Shown here piece by piece: positions 44,968 through 55,661 of a DNA stretch of 64,000 nt. The stretch lies in contig NC_081556.1 in assembly GCF_963082655.1 (NCBI RefSeq), forward strand, positions 154,435,559-154,499,558, given 5' to 3'. The DNA comes from Stomoxys calcitrans. Its lineage: Eukaryota > Arthropoda > Insecta > Diptera > Muscidae. Positions within the stretch are counted from its first letter, which is position 1; each line of letters starts with the position of its first letter. The notes under the pieces are model-generated. The model was not told the origin of the DNA. It did no database searches and was given only the letters and a program-made list of their open reading frames with translations. Made by a program: the position numbers and the translations under genes.

Positions 44968-45204
44968 TTGGGTTGCCCAAAAAGTATTTGCGGATTTTTT
45001 ATATAGTCGGCGTTGACAAATTTTTTCACAGCTTGTGACTCTGTAAATGCATTCTTTCTTCTGTCAGTTATCAGCTGTTACTTTTAGCTTGATTTAGAAA
45101 AAAAGTGTTAAAAAAGTATATTTGATTAAGGTTCATTCTAAGATTTATTAAAAATGCATTTACTTTCTTTTAAAAAATCCGCAATTACTTTTTGGGCAAC
45201 CCAA
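44968..45204 (+). mobile_element. MITE-1 copy 4, 237 bp
   Basis: TTGGGTTGCCCAAAAAGTAT ... TTACTTTTTGGGCAACCCAA, TA at both edges (44,966-44,967; 45,205-45,206). Same orientation as copy 3, 397 bases away. Confidence 0.88.
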
Positions 45205-45379
45205 TAATTTGCCTTGAAAGGAGAAATCTCTGCATAATAGGTGAACAGTTCTTTATGTGCCTAGATTCCCTTCAGACGCTTTGTCCATTTGTAATTTCGG
45301 AGTTGTGTAAAACGTGAATTGGCTGACTGGACCATACTCCCACCGGTTAGAATTCCTTCCAGGTCCGCCTGGAGTATGT

Positions 45380-45740
45380 GCAGCAACATATCTGCATGTG
45401 GAGGTAGCGATCCTCGTCAAGCTCTTAGAGGTGAGCAAGCTTGTTCCGGTCCATAAGACCGATTGCCGTGAGAACGTGATGGCCGTTGATTATTTAGAGG
45501 CGCCAAAAACTCGCTATGCCATATCGATCATCATAGGCACTCAGCATTTAAGGTACAAATGGTGCCGACCGTCCTCTCACACCGATACTCTCCACTCGAT
45601 ACCGCTGGTTGTCTGCGACTGCAGTTGCAGTTATCCCTTTTGAAGCGTTTTACTATCCGCAAGCCTTGGACAACGCCGGTAGCTCTCAGCTGAGCTTCTC
45701 ATTATAACGATGAACACCACATACATCGGTGATTAAAGTT
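45380..45740 (-). mobile_element. SINE-3-like retroposon, reverse
   Basis: Reverse complement aligns with 13,720-14,040 through the shared blocks listed there. Lacks the (CAA)n tail. Confidence 0.55.
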
Positions 45741-45749
45741 CTTGCCTAT

Positions 45750-46610
45750 CTGGTGCTCATTTTATTCCCGTGCCGAGGGACCCAAGGGTTTTCGTTGTTT
45801 GTTGGAGGAGATATGTATTTCACTTTCTGTATGCGCATTTCTTTCCTTATGTACATCAAATACGAGCGTGCTCTAAACGGCATGTATTTTCATATGTATT
45901 GAATTTTTTTATTCACATCAGTGATGCGCTAACTGATAAAGTTGAAAGTACTAAATGGTGTTTGTATGAGGGATGTTAAAACACGAACTATCAATCAAGT
46001 AAACGAGCTGTTAAACTAACGACAATGCGTCGAGCGAACGAAGCTACTTACACTGTACGTGTGCTACTGTTCGTTTTTCATTTTGCCCGCTGGCCTTCAA
46101 AATAGATGGCATTAGTGTAACTCAGCCCAAAGGACGCATATGGTGATGTTTAACCGCAAGAGTTGCTACAATACATGTTGTCGTAATACCAAGCTCCATT
46201 TTGGGTTCTTAGATCCGATCGCTGGGAAAACATTCGGTCATCCTTTTTGCTCAAAAGAACTCAATTTACTTCAAGCCAATTAGCAGATACTGATATGCAA
46301 GCATTATACAAAACAAAAAATTCAAACTCATATCCTGACAGTTAAGAGATGTGTCATTTTGATAAATTTTTCGATTCAATGTTGTGTGTCAATTTTTCGT
46401 GATTCGCCATTGAGGGGAATTATTATTGTTAAACAACCGCTTCAATCAGGTTATTGAAGGCAACCCTATTGATTTAAAAATAATAAAGAAATATCATGTC
46501 ACCCTGTTATTTAAATTTATAAATTTTAATTTCCAAAGCTCTATTCAAATTGTCAACAACTTCCTATTACTCAAAAAAGGGTTTGTTATTATTTAAAGCC
46601 GTGCCACCAA
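45750..46610. other. Flank 3' of ATXN10, no gene
   Basis: Short frames only. ATTAAA on the minus strand at 46,525-46,530, about 91 bases past the ATXN10 stop, may be its polyadenylation signal. Confidence 0.35.
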
Positions 46611-46620
46611 AGCGTGGTCT

Positions 46621-48028
46621 TCATTTCCCAGGGCTTATTCTTAGAGACCCCATTTCTAAATTCAATTCAGTTAGAATATCATTCTTGGCTGGACCTTGTG
46701 AGGTAAGATTAGCAATAAGTTGTTGAATTTCGGGGCATCCGGCACAAGCATTGCGTATGGCCAAAATACTCCACTCTTTCATTACTGCAAAGCAAAGAGT
46801 AGTAATTGAAAAAAATAAAAAATGCTTAATGTTATTTCCAACTTACAAGGATTTCTAGCATCCATGGTGGTGCACTCTAGCAAAGCAGGCATTAGTTGAG
46901 TATCAAGACAGTAGCCTCGGTTTGTAGGATTATTGTAAAGCAGATTTGCCACACATCTTACAAGCAGTGTTTTCAGACCATAAGAAATTTCATTCTGGAA
47001 ATCATTGGATATTTGAGAAGAAGGCGCTACTTCTTCCAACTTGTTCATGGGTGTAAATATGTTTTTCTCCATTTCTTTGCCCACCGTTATCAGGCACCTC
47101 AGTAAACTGGACACATTTAGAAACAGCGAATGATCTGTGGAGTATGTCTGGGCATATAACTCAGAACCAGAAGCTAGGGCAATACAACGCAGCAATGCAT
47201 ACGCCTCGCGGGGTTGCATGCGCTCAACATCTTGCTGAGATGACAACCTCAAAATACAATCTGATTTCATTTTGAATTCCTTCGAAATATGCTGCAGGAA
47301 GAATGCGTGTAGTTGACCATTGGGACAATCATTAGATATGTAGTTGTGAACATAGTCTAGAAAAGCCAACCTTTCTGCAGAATCCAATTGAGCGTATGAT
47401 CGTACACAACCTCGGCCATCTTTTACCAGAAATTCCTCAAATATGAAATGTAGAAATTCGAATTGCGAATGAGATTTCTGTTCCAAAATCTTACGCCACA
47501 CACTGACCACTGTCTTCAGGACAACAGGATATGGGAGGACCGATTCCCCTCTTAACTTTATAATATTGTAAACTATCATCAAGCAGATATCAATATTGCG
47601 GTCCAAGGGTTTCTGTAGATCACAACACACATAGAGAATTCCAGCTCCATGGTGCTGCCACACAAGGGTCTGAGTCTGGTCATTATTGACACACACATTC
47701 GCCATCAGCTGCCATGAAATAGTTTGTATTTGTTTTTGCAAGTCTTGATCATCGAAGTACGCACTGTTGAACAACAGCTTATGAAGGAATTCTTGTAGGT
47801 ACTGATTGGTGGCTATTAGGCATTGAACTTGAGAGCCACGAGCACAAAGATTTCTTAAACTTCTTAGGTTTTCCACCAGCACATCATGATTGCTTTTGCA
47901 GTCTTGTTGTTGAAGACATAGTATTTTGTTAATACCCCTGGAAACTTCCTCCTCCAAATCACTGTGAGCAAAAAAAAAATTGGTATAAATTTACATTAAA
48001 ATAAATGTTTTAGCCATGCATACCTCAT
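46621..48028 (-). CDS. ATXN10: ATXN10 (ataxin-10 orthologue)
   Basis: Three coding exons on the minus strand: 48,028-48,024 (ATG AG), 47,961-46,847, 46,784-46,621, with 62-base GT-AG introns in matching phase; 427 residues (human 475). The start is inferred: exon 2 is open up to its acceptor and has no ATG near its beginning, while ATGAG followed by GTATGC lies 62 bases upstream, giving MSDLEEEVSRG. The protein is an all-helical armadillo-like fold: RNLCARGSQVQ near residue 36 and, at about 328-405, the ataxin-10 C-terminal domain (KTLLVRCVANLLYNN, MDARNPLMKEWSILAIRNAC, CPEIQQLIANL). Family members are cytoplasmic scaffolds linked to neuronal survival, cytokinesis and cilia; the pentanucleotide repeat behind human SCA10 sits in an intron and has no counterpart here. 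Divergent from ALKBH8. The tiny first coding exon is the only odd point. Confidence 0.9.
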
Positions 48029-48039
48029 ATTTATGTGTG

Positions 48040-48134
48040 AATTAGGGGTATAGGGATCTAATCGATTAATCGACTTTTTGTGTCGTAAGGTCAAAGTCGA
48101 CTTTTACTGAATAAAAACGTGGAATAATCGACCT
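48040..48134. promoter_or_regulatory. ATXN10 upstream sequence with TCGATTAATCGA palindrome
   Basis: Just above the ATXN10 start lies ATCGATTAATCGACTTTTTG, with further TCGAC repeats at about 48,096 and 48,128. Could be a homeodomain/DREF-type binding cluster or just chance; no expression data. Confidence 0.25.
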
Positions 48135-48480
48135 TGAAGCCTAGTACTGACTTCATTCCCAGGATTCACTAATAAGATGGAGTCATGCGAACAGCTGACT
48201 AAATTTTTTATTTTTTTTTTTGATTTTGCATTAAATCTAAATATCAAAGGCTTGATATCACAGCTGTGTCATTTTTCTAAAATCTTAAATGAATGTTCTA
48301 TTTGAACCGATATTCCACACATAAGCAGCAAAATATTGTTATAATGACGAAAATACAATTTTAAAACACATTTGTAGAAGATAAATTGTAAAACAAAGAT
48401 TATTCCTAAAACCACTTTGATATTTCTATTTACGGGATTTGCCACTCAAGGTAGTTTCGTTGGGGGTAGATTCTTGTTGT
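48135..48480 (+). repeat. Repeat family F copy 2
   Basis: TGAAGCCTAGTACTGACTTC, CAGGATTCACTAATAAG, then CTAAAACCACTTTGATATTT and CAAGGTAGTTTCGTTGGGGG. See 44,800. A similar AGGATTCACTGAATAAGG is at 41,590. Confidence 0.55.
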
Positions 48481-49100
48481 ATATTAAATTATTGCGAAAT
48501 CCGACGGACTCTATTCTTTGTCAGAACTCAATCAAAAGTCAAACAGCAACACAAAAAAAAAAAACAACATCTTTGTAATAGAGTTGATTGGTGGCCATTT
48601 CGCGAGCAATTAATTACATGGAAGCGAAATTTGGGGCAGCGACATGTTGTTAAATTACTTTTACATTGGCCACTAAATTCGGATATATAGCGCCTTTTCG
48701 AGATTTAAGTGCTAAATCCTGTGTTTTTTGCAGGTTTTACCATACAAATTAAATCCTATTTTTACAGGATTTATTTTTAATCCCAAATAAACACAAGTTC
48801 ATGGCTGAATAATTGATAAAAGTTCCAAAATATGCAACTGTTTTCTAGAATTGTGTCGCAGTGTAAATGAAGAGGATTTGTTTTTGGATTTAGTTAAATC
48901 CAGATCATAAAAATGTCAATGTAAACGAGCTATTAGCTAAACGGGGATAGCACTTTTCTCCATACAAACTAAAGCTGTACAAATTTTCAAGCGGAATGGT
49001 GTCAAACTCCTTATGAAAAACTTCAGCGAAACGTTGGCTGAAAATAGGCGGAAATGTAGTATTCTGCTTATAGTGAAGGAAATGTTAAAATAAATCGAGT

Positions 49101-49477
49101 TGGCAGCACTTGAAACCATTGCCGGCATAATTTTTGTATGTTCTGTTGGCTCCAATAGGTCTTTATTTATTTGCGAAAAAATAAATTAAATAGTGAATAG
49201 GTGCAGATAAAAAAACGCGTTTTTGTATTGAAACAAAAACATTTAGTTGCTGTCAAATTCCGCTCGCCGAACAATTTAAAATTTCCGACTATTCCGAAGC
49301 TGAAATGTTGAATTGTTTCTCGAGCGATATTTGACAGTTATCATGTGTTGTTGTTTTCATACCAATAGACTTTTTTATCTTCACTTCTAGTTTTATAAAT
49401 AAAATAACAAAAAGAAAAACGAACCATTAAAACCAATATATTAAAAATGATGCCGACAATGGCTTCAAGCGTTGCCA
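49101..49477. mobile_element. 377-bp element with 35-bp inverted ends (family E)
   Basis: Left end TGGCAGCACTTGAAACCATT and right end, inverted, TGGCAACGCTTGAAGCCATT, with about 30 of 35 positions matching. No coding frame. Half copy at 34,280-34,478. Looks like a non-autonomous DNA transposon; target duplication unclear. Confidence 0.65.
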
Positions 49478-49797
49478 CTTAAATTTATTTTTGCCATTTT
49501 CCTGTCTATAAACAGAGTACTACTTTTTCGCCTATTTTCCGCCGAAGTTTTCCCATTGTTTTTTTTTCATGGAGTTTGACAGCATTCTGCTTGAAAAGCT
49601 GAACGGAATACTCTGCATAAGTGAGAAAATCTGCTTATTGGATATCAAATGAAAGGAATTGGAGAATGTGGTCAATGACAATGTGGGGCTCAAACTAATG
49701 GTAATTGGGAGTAGAACATGAATTTGATATCCATATTTAAGGCGAATTGTCTGATTGGCCATTCCACACACCAAAAATCACTTCTTATTACCCAACT

Positions 49798-49919
49798 AAA
49801 ATCCCATTTACACTGTTCATTAAATCCGGATTATAGGCTCTCGTCAGCTGATTTTATAAAGGAAAAACAGATGATCGAGCCATTAAATCCGGATTTGAAG
49901 AGCAGTGTAATCCGGGTTT
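49798..49919. mobile_element. Foldback MITE, copy 3
   Basis: AAAATCCCATTTACACTGTT ... AGCAGTGTAATCCGGGTTT, 122 bp, central GTCAGCTGATTTTATAAAGG. More diverged than copies 1 and 2. Confidence 0.75.
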
Positions 49920-49924
49920 AAACC

Positions 49925-50905
49925 ATTCCCAACCAAGAAAGTGAAAGCACGTGCTTCACATATGCACATGTCGCGTAATAGCACCTTTTTTCTTTTACTT
50001 AGCTGAGCCTTCACCATTCAAAATCAATCGATGTGGCAACTTCTAATTTATTTAACAGCCCTATGCCAATGTTGCCGCATAACATTCACAGGGATTCGAT
50101 AACCTTCATGATGCGTTAACAAAACCCTGTGAATGCATTGAAGTTAATAATCAAAACAGAATAAAAACAATTGCTTTTGATAAAGTAAGTTTGGGGTTTA
50201 AAATCAAACTTTAATAAATAAAAAATAAAAATCCATAAAATTTACGTCTCTGTGAGGTAAAGAATAGAATTCCAGAATAGAATCGGTTTGAGACGAATTC
50301 CAGTAGTCCCCGTAAAAGTCGGAAATCTTCGAAATTTTTTGCTTAAAAATGTGGTCCCCTTCTAAATCACCGGAACAACAATCTTTTATTACTCATACCA
50401 GTCTGTGGGAGGGAACATGGGCAAACTCTCTTGGAAGGAGTGTCTGACCCGGCATTGGTGTATTTACAATTTAAGATGGTTTCGTTGTATCTGAAGAAGA
50501 CTAAGGTTACATTTATTGCTTATATTAGTTTGCTGCTCTCAGCTTCTTGGAGTCCAGCAATTTAGGACAGTCGAAAGGCGCAGCATGTAAGAACTTGTTG
50601 CAATAATTAAATCCCGATATCAATGGTTGAGGAAAGTGTGGACTACTTATTGTCGATAATGTTGATGTTGTGATAGCTTCCAATTTGAGTGGGTAATTTC
50701 TTTTGAAACTTTCCAACTACTCGTGGGAATGCAAAATCCTTTAATTATTGGGATTTCTCGGAACTATTAGGAATAATAGTATCTCATGCGGATAATCCAC
50801 AATACGACCTGCGTTTGGAGCAACCATTTCCAAGTCATAAAAACATTATTTTATGTTCATTTTAATATCATTGCAGACAACTTTGACTTCTTAAGATTTT
50901 CCACC
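49925..50905. other. ALKBH8 upstream region
   Basis: A TCATTGCAG acceptor ends at about 50,879, 26 bases before the ALKBH8 ATG, so the 5' leader is probably spliced. A GTAAGT at 50,185 is one candidate donor (intron about 0.7 kb). No other gene. Confidence 0.4.
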
Positions 50906-52780
50906 ATGTCTCCCAATTATCACTCCAGGAAGTTGGACAAAAAACAGAGGCGCTGTTTGGCTATTATTCACAATGAATGCAAAATAGAACCGTTAACGGA
51001 AGGCGTCTCTAAATACGTGGCCATTTTGAATGCGGGCTTATCGACCGGCCTTACCGAGGAGGTGGTCTTAGAAACGGCGGAGAAATATGGAAAAATCAAT
51101 CGACTACTCATGCTGCCAAATAAGTCCTATTGCTTTATGGAGTGCTTCTCTGAAGAGGATGCTGAAAATATTGTCAATAGTATGAATGGCATTGCGGAAA
51201 TTGGTCAAAAAGGGGCAGTTATTTATTTGGGCTATTTTGTGGAATTACCTTCAGCTGAAGATTCAAATTGGTTAAAACCTGTGCCGGAGGGCCTTATTCT
51301 AATAAATGATTTTGTTAGCGAACAAGAAGAAAAGGACATATTAGCCGCCATCAAAACGGAGGATGTCACAGACGTCGATGCTGCTTTGAAACACAGAAAA
51401 GTCAAGCATTATGGTTACGAATTTATATATGGGCTAAACAATGTTGATCACAACCAGCCACTGGCAAATGGTATTCCTAAAGAATGCGATACATTTTGGG
51501 ATAGACTTCATGAATTTAGCATTAATCAAGGCTGCGAGTTTGAGTGGTTTACTCCTGATCAGTTAACTGTGAATTCCTATGAACCTGGTCAAGGCATACC
51601 TCCACATGTGGATACTCACAGTGCATTTTTAGATCCCATATTGTCGCTTTCACTGGAAAGTGATGTGGTTATGGAATTTCGCAAAGGATTGGAGAAAAGA
51701 TCAGTTCTGCTACCCCGCCGTTCGCTATTAGTTATGTCGGGGGAGTCTCGTTATGATTGGACTCATGGCATAACTCCAAGGATACTGGACGTAGTCATGA
51801 CCACCCATGGAAACCTCACGACCCAAAGACGTTCAAAGCGTACATCTCTAACTTTTCGAAAACTTAGAAAAGGTCCCTGCATATGCAAATTTCCCACACT
51901 GTGTGATACCAAGATTAATGAACTTCAGAACACAGAGTCCACTATAGATACTGGCAAGGCTGCTCTCTTGGAAGAGGTGAATGTCCATAAAGTATATGAC
52001 CATATTGCAGAACATTTTAGTGAAACCCGTCATTCACCCTGGCCCCAAGTAACAGAGTTTCTCAAAAGCTTTGCCAAAGGCTCGATACTCTTGGATGTGG
52101 GTTGTGGCAATGGCAAATATTTAAACTGTAATCCTGATATGCTAAATATAGGCTGTGATCGTAGTCGCGGCTTGCTTAAGGTTTGCTCCTCACTGAGTTA
52201 TCAAACGTTCAGATGTGATTGCATCTATGTGCCCATCAGATCCAGCAGTGTAGATGGCTGTATTAGCATTGCAGTTATCCATCATTTGGCAACAAAGGAA
52301 AGACGTCTTATGGCTATAAAGGAGTTGGCACGTATTCTAAGACCCTCTGGTAGAGGACTCATCTACGTTTGGGCCAAAGATCAAAATGCCAATAATAAAA
52401 AATCCTCTTATTTGAGACAAAATAAATCGGTAAATAAACAAAAGACCACTGAAATGCAGCAGAGGCAACAGACGCAACAACAGTTGGAAGAACAGGCCAA
52501 GGAGTCCCCTGTCTCTCTGCCAGTGCATACAAATCGCACAGAATTTCTGCAGCAAGATGTTTTGGTGCCTTGGAAAATAAAATCAGCCTCCAGCCAACAG
52601 CAGCCACTGGAAATAGAACAGTCAACATTTTTACGTTACTATCATGTATTTGAAGAAAATGAGCTGGAATCACTGCTGGAGGAGGTACCCGATGTTAAAC
52701 TTGTGCGCAGTTACTATGATCAGGGAAATCACTGTGCAATATTTGAGAAACTTAGTGTGCCTAAGTCACCTGCCAAATAA
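50906..52780 (+). CDS. ALKBH8: ALKBH8, tRNA wobble-uridine methyltransferase/hydroxylase
   Basis: One uninterrupted coding exon of 624 residues. Start placed at MSPNYHSRKL because CCACC precedes ATG and a splice acceptor lies just upstream; the in-frame ATG 120 bases earlier would fall in the intron. Domains: RRM about 36-113; AlkB-type 2OG-Fe(II) dioxygenase about 125-320 with iron ligands H234, D236, H287 and oxoglutarate-binding R312/R318; CxC-x5-C at 325-333, a zinc site in the human protein; class I SAM methyltransferase about 360-490 with LDVGCGNGKY (396-405) and acidic D418; a Gln-rich linker (517-530) and conserved C-terminal LRYYHVF, RSYYDQGN. In the family, the methyltransferase with TRM112 makes mcm5U at tRNA position 34, and the dioxygenase hydroxylates it for selenocysteine and other tRNAs. 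AATAAA overlaps the stop, suggesting a very short 3' UTR. All key residues are present. Confidence 0.96.
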   Translation: MSPNYHSRKLDKKQRRCLAIIHNECKIEPLTEGVSKYVAILNAGLSTGLTEEVVLETAEKYGKINRLLMLPNKSYCFMECFSEEDAENIVNSMNGIAEIGQKGAVIYLGYFVELPSAEDSNWLKPVPEGLILINDFVSEQEEKDILAAIKTEDVTDVDAALKHRKVKHYGYEFIYGLNNVDHNQPLANGIPKECDTFWDRLHEFSINQGCEFEWFTPDQLTVNSYEPGQGIPPHVDTHSAFLDPILSLSLESDVVMEFRKGLEKRSVLLPRRSLLVMSGESRYDWTHGITPRILDVVMTTHGNLTTQRRSKRTSLTFRKLRKGPCICKFPTLCDTKINELQNTESTIDTGKAALLEEVNVHKVYDHIAEHFSETRHSPWPQVTEFLKSFAKGSILLDVGCGNGKYLNCNPDMLNIGCDRSRGLLKVCSSLSYQTFRCDCIYVPIRSSSVDGCISIAVIHHLATKERRLMAIKELARILRPSGRGLIYVWAKDQNANNKKSSYLRQNKSVNKQKTTEMQQRQQTQQQLEEQAKESPVSLPVHTNRTEFLQQDVLVPWKIKSASSQQQPLEIEQSTFLRYYHVFEENELESLLEEVPDVKLVRSYYDQGNHCAIFEKLSVPKSPAK

Positions 52781-53242
52781 ATAAATGAAGGCAATCAATT
52801 TTTGCACCGTCTTTCTTTTTTCCCCAAATACCTTTCAACTAAGTCCCACATTGCGTTATGTGCGATTTAGAGGGGTGTTTTGGTTGGTGGGGTGGTCCCC
52901 AGACACTTAGCCCTGAAAAAATATCAGCATCGTGTTCTGTTCTCAAATGCCATTTATTTAAACCGCATATTGCCATTGGTTTAAGGAACGTTTATGGGAT
53001 AAGGCTGTCCCCCAAACACTTCGCCCTAAAATTGGATACCAAATTCGTTTTCTAATCTCAAATAACTTTCATATGAGTCCTGTATTGCCATGGTCGGTAA
53101 AGTTATCCTATTTGGAGAACGTTTTGCGGGAGTAGCGCCTGTTTGGGGATGTTTTGTGGAAAGGAAGGACCCCAGAAACTTGGTCCCGAAAGTGGGTATC
53201 TAACCCCCAAAACCTTCCATTTGAATCCCATATTGCTATGGT

Positions 53243-53507
53243 GGGAGGCCACCGCCTATGAATCTGAACGCTTGGGTTCGAATCCTGGTGAGACCATCAG
53301 AAAAAAATTTTAGCTTCGGTTTTCCCCTCCTAATGCTGGCAACATTTATCATTTCTCTCTAAAGAAGAGTCGCACTGCGGCACGCCGTTCGGACTCGGCT
53401 ATAAAAAGGAGGTCCCTTATCATTGAGCTTAAACTAGAATCGGACTGCACCCATTAATATGTGAGATGTTTGCTCCTGTTCCCTAGTGGAATGTTGATGA
53501 GCTAAAA
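53243..53507 (+). mobile_element. SINE-2, full copy with 11-bp target duplication
   Basis: 265 bp, flanked by ATTGCTATGGT at 53,232-53,242 and 53,508-53,518. Box B GGTTCGAATCC at 53,275-53,285 identifies a tRNA-like pol III promoter; box A is not clear. Body as in other copies. Confidence 0.88.
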
Positions 53508-53987
53508 ATTGCTATGGTCGGTAAATATGTCCGATTTAGGGGTGTTTTGCAGAGAGGGGTAGACTCCCAAAACCTTAGTCCTGCAAAGTTATCAGCATCT
53601 TGATCCTTTGAAATATCACGTATTTGAACCCCATATTGCCATTGGTTTATGCGGCCAAACATTTGGCCCAAAAATTTGATATAAAATTCTTGCAATAGTC
53701 AGCAAATATGTCCAGTTTGGGGGGTGGATCCCAAAAACCATTAACATCGTGCTTCACTCTCTCTTTGAGCCTCAAATTGTCATGGTGAGCATATATGTCG
53801 TATTTGGGGGTTGTTATGAGGGTGCTACGTTCCCTGGACAGTTGGTACCGAATGTTGATATCAGATTAGTGCTCTACTCCAAATATCTTTCATTTGCGCC
53901 CCATATTTCCATAGTCGTCAAACATGTCCGGTTTGGGGGGTGTTTTAATGGATGGGCGGCCGCTGAGTGACTTAGCCCTGAAACTAT

Positions 53988-54227
53988 TACTTTACTTTAC
54001 TTTACTTTAATTGGCTATGACAGAATGTTTGTTCCACTAGCCGAACGTAGAATAGCGTTCCAAGCGCCTCGATCTTCTGCGCGCATTCTAAAATGTCTGA
54101 CACCAAGTTTCGAAGTGTCTCCCACCACTTGATTTTTCCATCAGACTTTTGGTCTTCCCGGATTGCGTGTACCAACGTGTTTGCCTTCAAAAAAGACTTT
54201 TTTGCTGGAGCTTCTTCATCCATTCTG
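53988..54227 (-). mobile_element. 5'-truncated RTE-type LINE with 14-bp target duplication
   Basis: 240 bp, flanked by AGCCCTGAAACTAT at 53,974-53,987 and 54,228-54,241. On the minus strand a 73-residue frame (KWWETLRNLVSDILECAQKI, EALGTLFYVRLVEQTF) resembles the C terminus of RTE-clade ORF2, and it ends in a (TAAAG)n tail (53,988-54,009). Truncation at the 5' side is typical of target-primed reverse transcription. Confidence 0.75.
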
Positions 54228-54544
54228 AGCCCTGAAACTATATATAACAGATTCTTGTTCTACTTTAAAATACTTTTTATTTGTGCCCCATATTGCAATG
54301 GTCAGCAAATACGTCCTATTTGGGTGATGTTATGGGGATGGGGTGCCCCATATACACTTTTTACCAGATGTTGATAACAGATTCGTGCATTACTCTCAAC
54401 AATTGTTCATTTGAGCCCCATATTGCTAAGGTCGTTAGATTTGTTCTCTTTGGGGGATGTTTTGGTGTATGGGCCGTCCCCCAAACACTTGGTCCATATT
54501 TGGATATCAGATTCGTATTCTACTCACAAATACCTTTTATTTGA

Positions 54545-54633
54545 CAATCCCATGACAGCCGGTTGTTAGTACCGGATTGACCCGATGGAGTCCTTCATCG
54601 GTCCACAGCCTCAGGGTACAACACACTGCTATC
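54545..54633 (+). mobile_element. SINE-1, short copy with 13-bp target duplication
   Basis: CAATCCCATGACAGCCGGTT, GGATTGACCCGATGGAGTCC, CACACTGCTATC. Flanked by ACCTTTTATTTGA at 54,532-54,544 and 54,634-54,646. The (CAA)n tail is lost. Confidence 0.85.
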
Positions 54634-55661
54634 ACCTTTTATTTGAGGCCCGTATTGGCATGGTCGATAAATATGTCCTATTTAGGGGTGTTTTGGGGGC
54701 TGGGGTGGTCCCCCCAAATACTTGTTCCCACATTTGGATATAGGATACGTTTCTACTCTTAAATACCTCCCATTTGAGTCCTATATCATTGTGATTGGTT
54801 TTTATATATATTTTGTGGGTTTTGGGTTTGAAGCGGCCCCTTAGGCATACCACCCGAAATTTGGATATCAAATTTTTGTTTTTAGATTTCTATAAGAGAG
54901 CCCACAAAATTTCGCTTAAATCGCACCACTTATCTCCGAAATCTGGCGTTTCTGGAAATAGGGGTAAGTGGGGACGGTCCGCCCCGATATCAAAATATGT
55001 GGTAGCATTGTGCTCTACTGTTAAATTCCTTTTTTTTTTGAGCCGCAATTGCAATTGGTTTGGGGGAAGTTTATGGGGTGAGACTACCCCTAAACACTTG
55101 GCCTAAAAATTGCATATCAAATTGGTTTTCTACTATCAAATATCTATCTAGGTAGGGAGGCCCCTCAGACACCAAGGAATGCATTTTTATGTCAGTTTTA
55201 TATTCTACTTTTAAATACCTTTCATTTGATACCCATATTGGCCATTTTGGCTAAATCGGTAAAAGCGTTTTGTCGGGTGGTGTTTATGGGGTTGGGGGAC
55301 CCCCCGCCACTAAAGGTGAGATTTTTATCCCAAGTTATGCCACTCTTAAAAACCTTTCATTTGATACCCATATTGTCCAAGTCGGTAAGCATGTGCTTTT
55401 GAGTGGATTTTGAGATGGGGCGTCCCCCCCAGGTTATTTGACCCCAAAATATTATACCAATTTCGTGTTTTTGGGGTGCCATGCAAAATTTCGCTTAAAC
55501 CGGTGCACCCACCTCCGAGATTTGGCGTTTGGGGGTGGTGTTAAAAAATAAAGTACCCTATTTTCACAGGAGGGTCAAGCTCTACCATCTGCGAAAATTT
55601 CATGAAAATCGGTGCAGACGTTTTTGAGTCTATACGTAACAGAAAACAAACAAACAAAACA

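Larger units (their letters stand above)
52850..55660 (-). repeat. Repeat family B array, 2.7 kb, RTE-like 3' end
   Basis: About 15 decayed monomers with CCCATATTGCCATGGTCGGT, AAATATGTCC, GGGGTGTTTTG and TACCTTTCATTTGA blocks. It ends with GTTTTTGAGTCTATACGTAA and an (ACAAA)n tract at 55,602-55,660, reminiscent of RTE LINE 3' ends. Begins only 70 bases beyond ALKBH8. Three retroposons are inserted into it (listed separately). Confidence 0.7.

Noticed and set aside
48040..50900. Bidirectional promoter shared by ATXN10 and ALKBH8
   Set aside because: The genes diverge, but 2.9 kb with several mobile elements separates them; a shared promoter is not supported.
53270..53300. Possible tRNA gene (GGTTCGAATCC box B)
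   Set aside because: No cloverleaf or clear box A; belongs to SINE-2 with target duplications.
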